From an uncultured Clostridia bacterium (GTDB lineage Bacteria; Bacillota; Clostridia; Oscillospirales; Ruminococcaceae), in assembly GCA_946498095.1 (NCBI GenBank), contig CAMMMX010000024.1, positions 1 through 38,907 of the forward strand: DNA of 38,907 bases. Direction: 5' to 3'. The stretch's first letter is position 1. Each line of letters begins with the position of its first letter. The notes beneath the pieces are model-generated. The model did no database searches. It saw only the letters and a list, made by a program, of their open reading frames with translations, and was not told where the DNA came from. The position numbers and the translations under genes were made by a program. Shown one piece after another: positions 31,861 through 38,907 of this stretch.

Positions 31861-32631
31861 TTATCCAAACCGTCCCGTGATATAATCTTCAGTGCGTTTA
31901 TCCTTGGGCATGGAAAAAATCTGCTGAGTCTCGCCGTACTCCACCATTTCTCCCAGCAGGAAAAAGGCGGTATAGTCGGAGACACGCGCCGCTTGCTGCA
32001 TGTTATGGGTAACAATGGCAACGGTATAATCTTTTTTTAAGCTATCCATCAGCTCTTCGATTTTCATGGTGGAAATTGGATCAAGCGCCGATGTCGGCTC
32101 GTCCATCAGCAGGATTTCCGGTTCGACGGCTAGTGCACGCGCGATACACAAACGTTGCTGCTGTCCGCCGGAGAGGCCAAGTGCGGACTGCTTCAGACGG
32201 TCTTTTACCTCGTCCCAGATAGCGGCACCTTGCAAACTGTGTTCGACGATTTCGTCCAGTATGGCGCGCTTTTTAATGCCGTGAATACGCGGGCCATAAG
32301 CGATATTGTCGTAGATGCTCATCGGAAAGGGGTTGGGGCTTTGAAAGACCATGCCGATTTTCTTGCGCAGTAGCGTCACGTCAACGTTCGGCGCATATAC
32401 GTTTTCACCGTCCAGTACTACGCTGCCGGTGATTTTTACCCCTGGAACGAGATCATTCATCCGGTTGAGCGACTTCAGAAAGGTAGATTTACCGCAGCCG
32501 GAGGGTCCGATAAAAGCCGTGATCTGGTTCTGGTGGATATCAAGATTAATCCCCTTCAGTGCATGGTTGTCGCCATAATGAAGGTGGAGGTCACGTGCGT
32601 ATAATTTTGCATTTGTTTCCATTTCAAACAT
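31861..32631 (-). CDS. pstB: phosphate ABC transporter ATP-binding protein PstB
   Basis: A 256-residue ATPase of the phosphate importer. It shows [16 protein letters not shown], Walker A in [19 protein letters not shown], the Q-loop [16 protein letters not shown], the signature [15 protein letters not shown], Walker [15 protein letters not shown], the H-loop [13 protein letters not shown] and the PstB-specific [11 protein letters not shown]. It drives phosphate uptake through PstC/PstA. An internal ATG three codons downstream (32622) has GGA at better spacing and could be the true start. It lies 45 bases after pstA. Confidence 0.95.
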   Translation of the reverse strand: MFEMETNAKLYARDLHLHYGDNHALKGINLDIHQNQITAFIGPSGCGKSTFLKSLNRMNDLVPGVKITGSVVLDGENVYAPNVDVTLLRKKIGMVFQSPNPFPMSIYDNIAYGPRIHGIKKRAILDEIVEHSLQGAAIWDEVKDRLKQSALGLSGGQQQRLCIARALAVEPEILLMDEPTSALDPISTMKIEELMDSLKKDYTVAIVTHNMQQAARVSDYTAFFLLGEMVEYGETQQIFSMPKDKRTEDYITGRFG

Positions 32632-32676
32632 CCAATCTGCCGCTGAAGCGGCGTGTTCTAGACAAGAAAGGGATGT

Positions 32677-33570
32677 CTATCCCCGTGTTTTCTTTTTTTC
32701 AATTCGGCGGCTAATGATCCGTGTGGAGACGTTGAGGATAAAGACGATGATGAGTAGAACCGCGGCGATTGCAAATCCGACGTCGTTTTCCCCACGCGAA
32801 TATGCATAACGGTATAACTCGACAGACAAGGTGGAGCCGGAGCTCATGATTTGCTCAAAGAAATTGCCCTTTGGCATATACATGGCGCTTCCGCCGGCCA
32901 CCAGTAAAAGCGCGGCTGATTCGCCTACAATACGTCCCACGGAAAGGATGATCGAGGTGATGATACCGGAGGAGGCGCTGGGGAGCAGGATAGTGCGGAT
33001 CATGTACCATTTTGTCGCTCCAATGCCGAGCGCACCCTCACGGTAACTTTTTGGGACGGCACGCAGCGCCTCCTGCGTGGTGCGGATGATCGTAGGCAGA
33101 ACCATGATAGTCAGCGTCAATGCACCGGAAATCAGGGATACCTTGAGATTCATAAATGTGCAGAAGAAGACATAGCCGAAGATACCGAATATGATGGAAG
33201 GGATGCCGGAAAGGGTCTCAGTGGTGAATTCAACGATACGTATCAAGCGTTTGTTTTTGGCATATTCGTTGATATAGATAGCGCCGCCCACCCCGATCGG
33301 AACCGATATGATGAGAGAGAGCACAATAATGTAGAGCGTGTTGATAATGCTGGGGAAGATACCAATGGTCTGTTCAATGGGATTGGGTGCGGTGAAAAGG
33401 AAATCAAAGTTCAGCATGGGCAGTCCTTTGATGAGTATGTAGATGATGAAATACAGTGTCATCAACAGTACGCCCGCGGAACAAAGGAGGATAAGCCCAA
33501 ATAGAATCATATCCAACGGACGCCGCTTTTTGGCGGTGAGACTGCGCGTATTGGCGAGCTTAGCGTACAT
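32677..33570 (-). CDS. pstA: phosphate ABC transporter permease PstA
   Basis: A 297-residue permease with about six membrane helices. The EAA-type loop reads TTQEALRAVPKSYREGALGIGATKWYMI (about 165-192), which contacts PstB, and GRIVGESAALL (about 217-227) is family-typical. With PstC it forms the membrane channel for phosphate. AAAGGAGG lies before the ATG, inside the end of pstC, with which the gene overlaps by eleven bases, indicating coupled translation. Confidence 0.94.
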   Translation of the reverse strand: MYAKLANTRSLTAKKRRPLDMILFGLILLCSAGVLLMTLYFIIYILIKGLPMLNFDFLFTAPNPIEQTIGIFPSIINTLYIIVLSLIISVPIGVGGAIYINEYAKNKRLIRIVEFTTETLSGIPSIIFGIFGYVFFCTFMNLKVSLISGALTLTIMVLPTIIRTTQEALRAVPKSYREGALGIGATKWYMIRTILLPSASSGIITSIILSVGRIVGESAALLLVAGGSAMYMPKGNFFEQIMSSGSTLSVELYRYAYSRGENDVGFAIAAVLLIIVFILNVSTRIISRRIEKKKTRG

Positions 33571-34483
33571 GCTGCTGGCCTCCTTTTTTCAGGATCGCAT
33601 TGAGGGCAAAATTAATGATCATGATAAAGACGAATAGTACCAGTCCAATGCCATACAACGCTTCACGGTGCAGTCCGGACGAGTACGCCCATTCCATAGG
33701 AATACCGACAGTCAGAAGACGGGCCGGTTTGAGGAATTCGGGCATGATTGCCGCGTTGCCGGCTACCATCATCACAGCCATCGTTTCACCAATGGCACGG
33801 CCCGTACCTAGCACCATTCCTGCGACGATACCGTTTTTCGCGGCGGGAATGACAACCTTAAAAATGCTCTGCATTTTCGAGGCCCCCAAAGCCAGCGAGG
33901 ATTCGTAGTACTGCCTAGGTACGGCACGCAGCGCGTTTTCGCTGACGCTTACAATGGTAGGGAGAATCATAATGACCAGCACGATGATTGCTGCGAGCAG
34001 GGAACCGCTGCTGGGAAGGTTCATCGCTTCCTGTAGCTTGAAAATCATAGGGACTATCAGGATTGCACCCAAAAGGCCGTAGACGACGGATGGAATGCCG
34101 GAGAGAAGTTCAATCATCGGACGGAAAATACTGGCTACCTTTTTGTTGGCAATATAGGCAAGAAACACCGCAACCAACACGCCGATCGGTACAGCAATCA
34201 GCACAGCGCAGATCGTTGCGACAATGGAGGAGAGAATCATGGGAAGAATACCGAATTGCTGGTTGTCGGGATACCAGATTTGTCCCAGCAAAAACTTAAT
34301 CGGACCGATTTTAGCAATTGCGGGGCCTCCGGTAAAAATCATATATAGGGATATCAGGATCACCGCGAGTACTGCGACCAGCCCGCAAACGATGAAAATA
34401 ATCTTCATCACCAGTTCCACAAGCGCTTTACTGTGGCTGCCGGACACGATAGAGGCTGTCTGATGATTCACGTTTTTTGACAT
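33560..34483 (-). CDS. pstC: phosphate ABC transporter permease PstC
   Basis: A 307-residue permease with about six membrane helices and a short cytoplasmic N-terminus. Typical segments are IWYPDNQQFGILPMILSSIVAT, LLSGIPSVVYGLLGA, the EAA loop ENALRAVPRQYYESSLALGASKMQ, and GTGRAIGETMAVMMVAGN. With PstA it makes the phosphate channel fed by PstS. It follows pstS after a 118-base gap containing a hairpin, which probably keeps permease levels below those of the binding protein. Confidence 0.94.
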   Translation of the reverse strand: MSKNVNHQTASIVSGSHSKALVELVMKIIFIVCGLVAVLAVILISLYMIFTGGPAIAKIGPIKFLLGQIWYPDNQQFGILPMILSSIVATICAVLIAVPIGVLVAVFLAYIANKKVASIFRPMIELLSGIPSVVYGLLGAILIVPMIFKLQEAMNLPSSGSLLAAIIVLVIMILPTIVSVSENALRAVPRQYYESSLALGASKMQSIFKVVIPAAKNGIVAGMVLGTGRAIGETMAVMMVAGNAAIMPEFLKPARLLTVGIPMEWAYSSGLHREALYGIGLVLFVFIMIINFALNAILKKGGQQHVR

Positions 34484-34545
34484 ACGGGATTTTCACGCCT
34501 TCCTGTTCTCAAAATAGGGACATAGGAATTTTTTTCAGACTGCAC

Positions 34546-34579
34546 AATACAGGAGCCGGGAAAATCCGGTTCCTGTATT
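34546..34579. other. intergenic hairpin between pstS and pstC
   Basis: AATACAGGAGCCGG (34546-34559) pairs with CCGGTTCCTGTATT (34566-34579) apart from one G-T position. On the minus strand no T tract follows directly, so it looks like an mRNA-stabilising or partial stop structure that favours pstS over the rest of the operon. Confidence 0.6.
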
Positions 34580-34601
34580 AGCTTCACATTTATGGATTTA
34601 T

Positions 34602-35504
34602 CTATTTAATTGGGAGCAGATTGTTGTCAGCGACGATGCCCTGTCCGGCATCGCTGAGGATGAAGTCGATGAAACCTTGTGCCGCTGCCGAGAGCTCAGC
34701 CCCCTCTTTGGTGACCAGCAGGAATTCACGTTTTAGTTTGTAGGACCCGTCTTTCAGCGTTTCATTGGAGATGGCCACGCCCTCATACTCAACAGCATTG
34801 ACTTTGGTGTCGTCGACATCGGAGAAGGACATGTATCCGATAGCGTTGGGGTTAGAAGAAACAGTGGTCTGTACAGCGCCGGTATCCTTGCATTCGGTTG
34901 CATTAGCAGCAATCTGCGTATCCGGATCGATGTTGCCGTCAGAATCCTCTTTGTTCAGTCCAATGATTTCGGTAAATGCGGCACGCGTACCAGAACTTGC
35001 CTCGCGGGTAACCAACGTGATGATGGCGTCGTTACCGCCGACTTCCTTCCAGTTGGTGATTTTGCCGGTATAAATATCGAATATCTGCTGTTGGGTCAAG
35101 CTCTTGACAGGGTTGTCCTTGTGGGTGACCACGGCAATACCGTCAATGGCGTAAGGGGTAGCTGTTAGCCCATCTTCGCTGCCGTCAGTCTTCAGTTCCC
35201 GGCTGGAATGACCAATTTCATACATGCCGCTGAGGGTGTTCTTGATTCCGTCGCCGGAGCCGTTCATTTCATAGTTTACAGTGACGTCTCTGTTGTCATT
35301 CTGAAACTGGTAAATCAGCGCATTCATAACCTTTTCGACCGAAGTAGATCCGCCGGTCTTTACCGTCCCGGATAAGCTCTGTGTAGAGGAGGTGGAATCC
35401 GTACCGCTGCCGGAAGAGGTGCTGGACGTATCGCCGGAGCATCCGGACAAGAGAGCTGCGCCCAGACAGGCCGCACAAGTCAGCGCAAGTAGTTTCTTCA
35501 TCAT
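34602..35504 (-). CDS. pstS: phosphate-binding lipoprotein PstS
   Basis: A 300-residue extracellular substrate-binding protein. The signal peptide MMKKLLALTCAACLGAALLS ends at the lipobox LLSGC with C22 as the lipidated residue, followed by a serine/threonine-rich linker (about 23-45). Phosphate-binding loops are visible as KTGGSTSVEKVM, MNGSGDGIKN, and REASSGTRAAF. It captures phosphate and hands it to PstC/PstA. It is the first gene of the operon, behind a PHO box and a 5' untranslated region containing the hairpin ACACGGC/GCCGTGT (35566-35584). AAAGGA precedes the ATG. Confidence 0.95.
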   Translation of the reverse strand: MMKKLLALTCAACLGAALLSGCSGDTSSTSSGSGTDSTSSTQSLSGTVKTGGSTSVEKVMNALIYQFQNDNRDVTVNYEMNGSGDGIKNTLSGMYEIGHSSRELKTDGSEDGLTATPYAIDGIAVVTHKDNPVKSLTQQQIFDIYTGKITNWKEVGGNDAIITLVTREASSGTRAAFTEIIGLNKEDSDGNIDPDTQIAANATECKDTGAVQTTVSSNPNAIGYMSFSDVDDTKVNAVEYEGVAISNETLKDGSYKLKREFLLVTKEGAELSAAAQGFIDFILSDAGQGIVADNNLLPIK

Positions 35505-35650
35505 TCAAAGACCATTCCTTTCTTTCAGCCCCGCGATCCGTCCCCTGGACAGCTGCGGAACTTTCACACGGCTTTCTGCCGTGTCGCGTTTATATCTTTT
35601 TGCTACAATCACAGTTTACCTGATCTTGCGTATGACAGAAAGCAGGACAG

Positions 35651-35678
35651 GGTATAGCTTATGTAAAGGAAAGGTAAA
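35651..35678 (-). promoter_or_regulatory. candidate pst operon promoter
   Basis: On the minus strand TTTACC (35678-35673), 16 bases, TATACC (35656-35651). The -35 region is made of PHO-box repeats and is weak, as expected for a promoter needing PhoP. The leader to pstS is about 140 bases. Confidence 0.5.
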
Positions 35679-35700
35679 GTTTCGATCAATTTATGTAAAG
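35658..35700 (-). promoter_or_regulatory. PHO box (PhoP-binding direct repeats)
   Basis: On the minus strand CTTTACATAAA begins at 35700, CTTTACCTTTC at 35679 and CTTTACATAAG at 35668. The last two are 11 bases apart and the first is 21 bases before them, leaving room for a degenerate fourth repeat. Gram-positive PhoP binds TT[ATC]ACA-like repeats at 11-base intervals. The box lies next to the -10 sequence, the usual arrangement for activation. Confidence 0.8.
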
Positions 35701-35730
35701 TGCAGTTTTTGGAAAGATGCTGTTTTTCGC

Positions 35731-35759
35731 TCGCATTTTCATGCAAAATCCGGTATAAT
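35731..35759 (+). promoter_or_regulatory. possible promoter of the DUF1287-cdd-pdp operon
   Basis: TATAAT (35754-35759) with TCGCAT 17 bases upstream (35731-35736); the -35 match is poor. It would give a leader of about 260 bases with GC-rich inverted segments (for example AGGCAG/CTGCCT at about 35845-35864). No known riboswitch class was recognised in it. Confidence 0.4.
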
Positions 35760-35940
35760 AAGAAACAGGTGGAGCCATCAGTCGCATGTAGCTGTCAAGA
35801 CAGCGTAGGCCAGCCGTTAAGAGGCTGATATCGGTAACGAAAGGCAGATGAGACGTCTGCCTAAAGGCGCGAAGGCAAGTCTCAGGTCTTTCCGTCCCGA
35901 CTTTGTCGCTGTTCATCCCCTGTCTGCTGCTGGGGCGAGG

Positions 35941-36030
35941 ATGAAAAAATATATTTTGGGGTTTACTCGGCGTCTTGTTGATGCTTTTCTCATATCTCTG
36001 GACGAAGCTTTCTTGGAAATGGAAAGATGA
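35941..36030 (+). CDS. possible small protein overlapping the DUF1287 gene
   Basis: A 29-codon ORF beginning MKKYILGFTRRLVDAF and ending EAFLEMER, preceded by GGGGCGAGG directly before the ATG. Its TGA overlaps the ATG of the DUF1287 gene (ATGA). The peptide is amphipathic. No family is recognised. It may be a leader peptide, a small gene, or chance; the frame is open about 30 codons further upstream but without a clear start. Confidence 0.35.
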   Translation: MKKYILGFTRRLVDAFLISLDEAFLEMER

Positions 36031-36776
36031 AAAATCAGGGGGACGCACGTTATGAGGGGGGACGTCATTTGCGAAAGAGAAACAAGATGCTTTGCTTTGG
36101 ACTGATATGTGCGCTCTTGCTAATCGTTTCGGCGTCCGGCGTTCTTTACACAACGGGTATCCTGCCGCGCAGGACGTACCATGCGAGCGACTTTGGAATT
36201 GAAACCGTAGAAAGCTCCTGTGACGCCAACCAAAATGGTGTTGACGATTACCGGGACATTCTGTTAGGAGCACGTAAGGATGCGAATAACAGGCCGCGGT
36301 ACAAAAGCGCATATTACGCGGGAGGTTATCCGCCGGATAGTGAAGGCGTTTGCACAGACGTCATATGGCGGGCCTTTCAAAATGCCGGATATCTGCTCAA
36401 GGATATGGTGGACGCGGATATCGCGTCTGATGTAGATGCCTATCCGCGCGTAGCCGGACGGCCGGATCCCAATATCGATTTTAGAAGGGTGCCGAATTTA
36501 AAGGTGTTTTTTGAACGCAATGCGGTGTCGTTGACACTCGACACGCATGAAATTGCACAATGGCAACCGGGCGATATTGTCGTCTATGGTACGAGGCATA
36601 TAGCGATCATTTCGGATAAACGTAATCGCAAAGGGGAGCCTTATATTATCCATAATGCAGGAGGTCCCTTTCGAGAGGAGGATCATCTGCACTGGGGGGA
36701 AATCAGCGGGCATTTTCGTTTTGATGCATCTTTAGTTGATCAGTCACTGCTGCGCTATGTGGAAGGAGAGGAATGA
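36027..36776 (+). CDS. DUF1287 (YijF-family) exported protein
   Basis: A 249-residue protein anchored or exported by one N-terminal hydrophobic segment (about 21-45). The DUF1287 domain contains GVCTDVIWRAF with C109 and GDIVVYGTRHIAIIS with H191, a cysteine/histidine pair in the order of NlpC/P60-like papain-fold enzymes. A short calcium-loop-like sequence DANQNGVDDYRD lies at about 66-77. The family's function is not established; a role in the envelope is inferred from fold and location. It is the first sizeable gene of a group continuing with cytidine deaminase four bases later. The start is chosen at the ATGA overlap with the preceding small ORF. Confidence 0.85.
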   Translation: MKNQGDARYEGGRHLRKRNKMLCFGLICALLLIVSASGVLYTTGILPRRTYHASDFGIETVESSCDANQNGVDDYRDILLGARKDANNRPRYKSAYYAGGYPPDSEGVCTDVIWRAFQNAGYLLKDMVDADIASDVDAYPRVAGRPDPNIDFRRVPNLKVFFERNAVSLTLDTHEIAQWQPGDIVVYGTRHIAIISDKRNRKGEPYIIHNAGGPFREEDHLHWGEISGHFRFDASLVDQSLLRYVEGEE

Positions 36777-36780
36777 TCGG

Positions 36781-37182
36781 ATGGAGGAAGAATTGATTGA
36801 ACGGGCGCTTCAAGTGCGTAAGAATGCATATGCGCCCTATTCCGGTTTCCGGGTCGGCGCTGCGCTGCTGTGCGCGGACGGGTCTGTCTACACCGGTTGC
36901 AATGTGGAATCAGCCGCATATGCAGCGTGCTGCTGTGCGGAACGCACTGCTGTCAGTAAAGCAGTGTCGGAAGGAAGGCGCTCTTTTCTTGCGATAGCCA
37001 TTGTTGGGGGGAAGGAGCAGGTGAAGGATTACTGCTTCCCCTGCGGTGTCTGCCGTCAAGTGCTGCGGGAGTTTTGTCCGGATACGCTACAAGTTATTGC
37101 AGCAATATCATGCGAGGATTACCGCGTTACGACACTGGGCGCGCTTTTGCCAGAGAGCTTTTCTGCCGCAGATTTGCAATAG
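36781..37182 (+). CDS. cdd: cytidine deaminase
   Basis: A 133-residue zinc enzyme that deaminates cytidine and deoxycytidine to uridine and deoxyuridine. It shows YAPYSGFRVGAALL (18-31), NVESAAYAACCCAERTAVSKAV with C52 as zinc ligand and E54 as proton shuttle, and FPCGVCRQ with zinc ligands C88 and C91. The usual NVENASY is here NVESAAY, with an unusual run of three cysteines (C50-C52). Length fits the homotetrameric family. GGAGAGG precedes the ATG. The next gene encodes pyrimidine-nucleoside phosphorylase, so both serve pyrimidine salvage. Confidence 0.94.
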   Translation: MEEELIERALQVRKNAYAPYSGFRVGAALLCADGSVYTGCNVESAAYAACCCAERTAVSKAVSEGRRSFLAIAIVGGKEQVKDYCFPCGVCRQVLREFCPDTLQVIAAISCEDYRVTTLGALLPESFSAADLQ

Positions 37183-37195
37183 GAGGAAGAATGGT

Positions 37196-38497
37196 ATGCG
37201 TATGGTCGATTTGATTGTCAAAAAGCGGGAGGGCGGCGTTTTAAGTAAGGAAGAGATAGCATTCATCGTTGCAGGATATACAAGCGGCGTGATTCCAGAT
37301 TATCAAATGGCCGCATGGCTCATGGCTGTTTTTTTCCGCGGGATGGATGCGGGAGAGACGGCGTTGCTGACCGAACAGATGGCTGCGTCAGGCGAATATG
37401 CCGACTTATCGGGGATCGATGGTATCAAAATTGACAAGCATTCCACTGGAGGTGTTGGGGACAAGACAACGCTGGTCGTTGCACCGATGGCGGCATCCTG
37501 CGGGTTATGCGTCGCCAAGATGAGTGGGCGTGGCCTTGGTTTTACCGGCGGAACCATCGACAAGCTGGAATCGATCCCCGGATTTCAAACCACTCTCGAG
37601 CCAGGACATTTCCGCAAGGTGCTTCAGGATGTCGGCTGCGCGGTGACAGGAGCAGGAGGAAACCTTGCTCCCGCGGATAAGCTGATGTACGCCTTGCGGG
37701 ACGTTACAGGAACAGTAGAAAGCATCCCGCTTATCGCTTCCTCCATCATGAGCAAAAAGCTTGCAGTTGGGACGGATGGCGTTGTACTGGATGTCAAGGT
37801 AGGCCGCGGTGCTTTCATGAAGGATCTTGAAAGCGCTCGGCGGCTGGCGGAAACCATGGTGGAAATCGGGAAACGCGCCGGGCGGCGGACAGCGGCTTTG
37901 CTGACGGACATGGATCGTCCGCTCGGCAGGACAATCGGTAATGCGCTGGAAGTGGAAGAAGCAGTAAATACGTTACGTGGGGAAGGGCCGTCCGACTTGG
38001 TACGGTTGTGTGTGGAACTCTGCGCAACGATGTTATGCGTGTCTGGGACGCATACGCTGGAGCAAGGGCGTCTTTGTGCAAGCAAAGCGCTGAAAAGCGG
38101 TGCAGCATTGGAACGTTTTCGCAAGATGATTGAAGCGCAAGGCGGAGATGGTCGGATTTGTGACGATCCGTCCCTGCTTCCGCAGGCTTCCAGCACTGTG
38201 CCGGTGTTAGCGCAGAAAGATGGGTATATTGCAGCGATGGATACACAGCATATCGGGAATGCTGCGTGTATCCTCGGCGCGGGACGGGAGAAAAAGGGGG
38301 ATCAGGTCGATTCCGCAGCGGGAATTCGTCTGCGCAAAAAGTGCGGGGATAGCGTTACTGTAGGGGAGGAGATAGCCGTACTCCATACAAACTGCCCCGA
38401 TAAGCTGAGCCAAGCTGAGAGGATGGTGAGGGAAGGAATCCGGATCGGGCTCCCTCCTGTACAGTCCCCCCTCATCGTGGATTGGATTGGACTTTGA
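37196..38497 (+). CDS. pdp: pyrimidine-nucleoside phosphorylase
   Basis: A 433-residue enzyme that splits uridine, deoxyuridine or thymidine with phosphate into base and ribose 1-phosphate. An N-terminal helical domain (MVDLIVKKREGGVLSKEEI) leads to the phosphate-binding KHSTGGVGDKTTLVVAP (about 80-96), MSGRGLGFTGGTIDKLESIPG (about 107-127) and the substrate region SIMSKKLA. The C-terminal domain has the family's hammerhead-like ending. Thymidine phosphorylase DeoA is very similar, and the two cannot be separated safely; linkage to cdd favours a broad pyrimidine role. The start has AGGAGG nine bases upstream; an ATG at 37191 is out of frame. Confidence 0.94.
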   Translation: MRMVDLIVKKREGGVLSKEEIAFIVAGYTSGVIPDYQMAAWLMAVFFRGMDAGETALLTEQMAASGEYADLSGIDGIKIDKHSTGGVGDKTTLVVAPMAASCGLCVAKMSGRGLGFTGGTIDKLESIPGFQTTLEPGHFRKVLQDVGCAVTGAGGNLAPADKLMYALRDVTGTVESIPLIASSIMSKKLAVGTDGVVLDVKVGRGAFMKDLESARRLAETMVEIGKRAGRRTAALLTDMDRPLGRTIGNALEVEEAVNTLRGEGPSDLVRLCVELCATMLCVSGTHTLEQGRLCASKALKSGAALERFRKMIEAQGGDGRICDDPSLLPQASSTVPVLAQKDGYIAAMDTQHIGNAACILGAGREKKGDQVDSAAGIRLRKKCGDSVTVGEEIAVLHTNCPDKLSQAERMVREGIRIGLPPVQSPLIVDWIGL

Positions 38498-38907
38498 TGC
38501 TCCAAAGTTGTTCCAAAACTTAAAAAGAGATTTTTTAACAATCATTAGCATCATTTCTCTGATGCAATATAAGAATGACAAAATTATGGAAGGAAATGAG
38601 GTGGGCAAAATTTATACTGATAAAATCAAGTGCCGTTTTGTCTGCCGATTCAGTTAAATCTTGTAGTTCGACTTTTTCATATAGATATCAATGGTCGCCT
38701 CTGGTTTTGTTTGATGATTCCTTACATGAAAGAAATTGACGAACATTGCAACAGAGTGACTCCTTACGATTTTCCGTGAAAATGATACAGCAGAAAGTAA
38801 AAATTAGAAAATCGTAATGTGTAATAAAAAGCTCCTATTTTAAACCTGGAATTGAACAGGTCCAGTAAAAACGGACAGTGACAAAGTACCCCCTGATGTA
38901 GGAAAAT
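38498..38907. other. right-hand gap, no convincing gene
   Basis: AT-rich sequence with short inverted repeats. A minus-strand frame at about 38535-38690 is open and protein-like (YEKVELQDLTESADKTALDF) but has no start codon. At the extreme right the plus strand reads VKTDSDKVPPDVGK in a frame without a start, and the last bases TGTAGGAAAAT resemble the repeat unit at the left edge of the window. Confidence 0.4.
38764..38817. repeat. 11-bp inverted repeat with 32-base centre
   Basis: TTACGATTTTC (38764-38774) is the exact reverse complement of GAAAATCGTAA (38807-38817). It may be a hairpin, a terminator remnant or the ends of a small element; no T tract or target duplication is evident. Confidence 0.55.

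Noticed and set aside
35766-35940. magnesium- or c-di-AMP-type riboswitch before the DUF1287 gene
   Set aside because: Some short motifs look similar by eye, but the conserved cores of these classes are not present.
38535-38690. minus-strand protein-like frame downstream of pdp
   Set aside because: No start codon after the upstream TGA and no recognised family; could be a relic but cannot be supported.

Overview
The window looks like chromosomal DNA from an endospore-forming Firmicute of the class Clostridia, possibly Oscillospirales-like. This rests on the cotJABC spore-coat operon, AGGAGG-type ribosome binding sites, TTGACA/TATAAT promoters with 17-nt spacers, a CIRCE heat-shock operator, a Gram-positive-type PHO box and a carboxyspermidine-type polyamine operon. 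No rRNA, tRNA, CRISPR array or intact mobile element was seen. The taxonomic placement is inference from gene content.

Layout. (1) 1-4400: at the left edge a decayed fragment with five 15-bp palindromic repeats, probably the tail of a mobile-element replication initiator gene. Then come cotJABC (minus), an hsp20 chaperone gene behind a CIRCE operator (minus), a GH43-like glycosidase (minus) and a DUF421 membrane protein (plus). (2) 4413-10673: a minus-strand polyamine operon speA-speE-speB-carboxyspermidine dehydrogenase-nspC. Its promoter is followed by a structured leader of about 480 nt that ends in an intrinsic terminator just before speA. (3) 10800-11300: a degraded IS481-like transposase relic and the promoter and attenuator of the next gene. 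(4) 11326-22936, all plus strand: a DUF368 (PopT-like) lipid-carrier transporter, class A PBP, RlmD-type 23S rRNA methyltransferase, GrpB-family protein, Vat-type acetyltransferase, APH(3')-type kinase, DAHP synthase, alpha/beta hydrolase and YtcJ-type amidohydrolase. (5) 23110-28324: L-lactate dehydrogenase, malic enzyme, an ABC exporter with a small upstream ORF, and a flavin reductase-like protein. (6) 28402-35700, minus strand: a complete phosphate regulon pstS-pstC-pstA-pstB-phoU-phoP-phoR behind a PHO box. (7) 35750-38497, plus strand: a small ORF, a DUF1287 protein, cytidine deaminase and pyrimidine-nucleoside phosphorylase (pyrimidine salvage).

How the genes work together. The polyamine operon encodes arginine to agmatine to putrescine, then two alternative ways to add the aminopropyl group: SpeE, and the dehydrogenase/decarboxylase pair. 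The pst-pho block is a self-contained phosphate uptake and sensing circuit that probably regulates itself. DUF368 and the class A PBP sit side by side and may both serve the envelope: recycling of the undecaprenyl-phosphate carrier and peptidoglycan polymerisation. The most unusual items are the speA leader, the two spermidine routes in one operon, the adjacent Vat-like and APH-like genes, the short ORFs overlapping the ABC exporter and DUF1287 genes by ATGA, and related repeat sequence at both window edges. I did not find an unambiguous new defence or mobile system.
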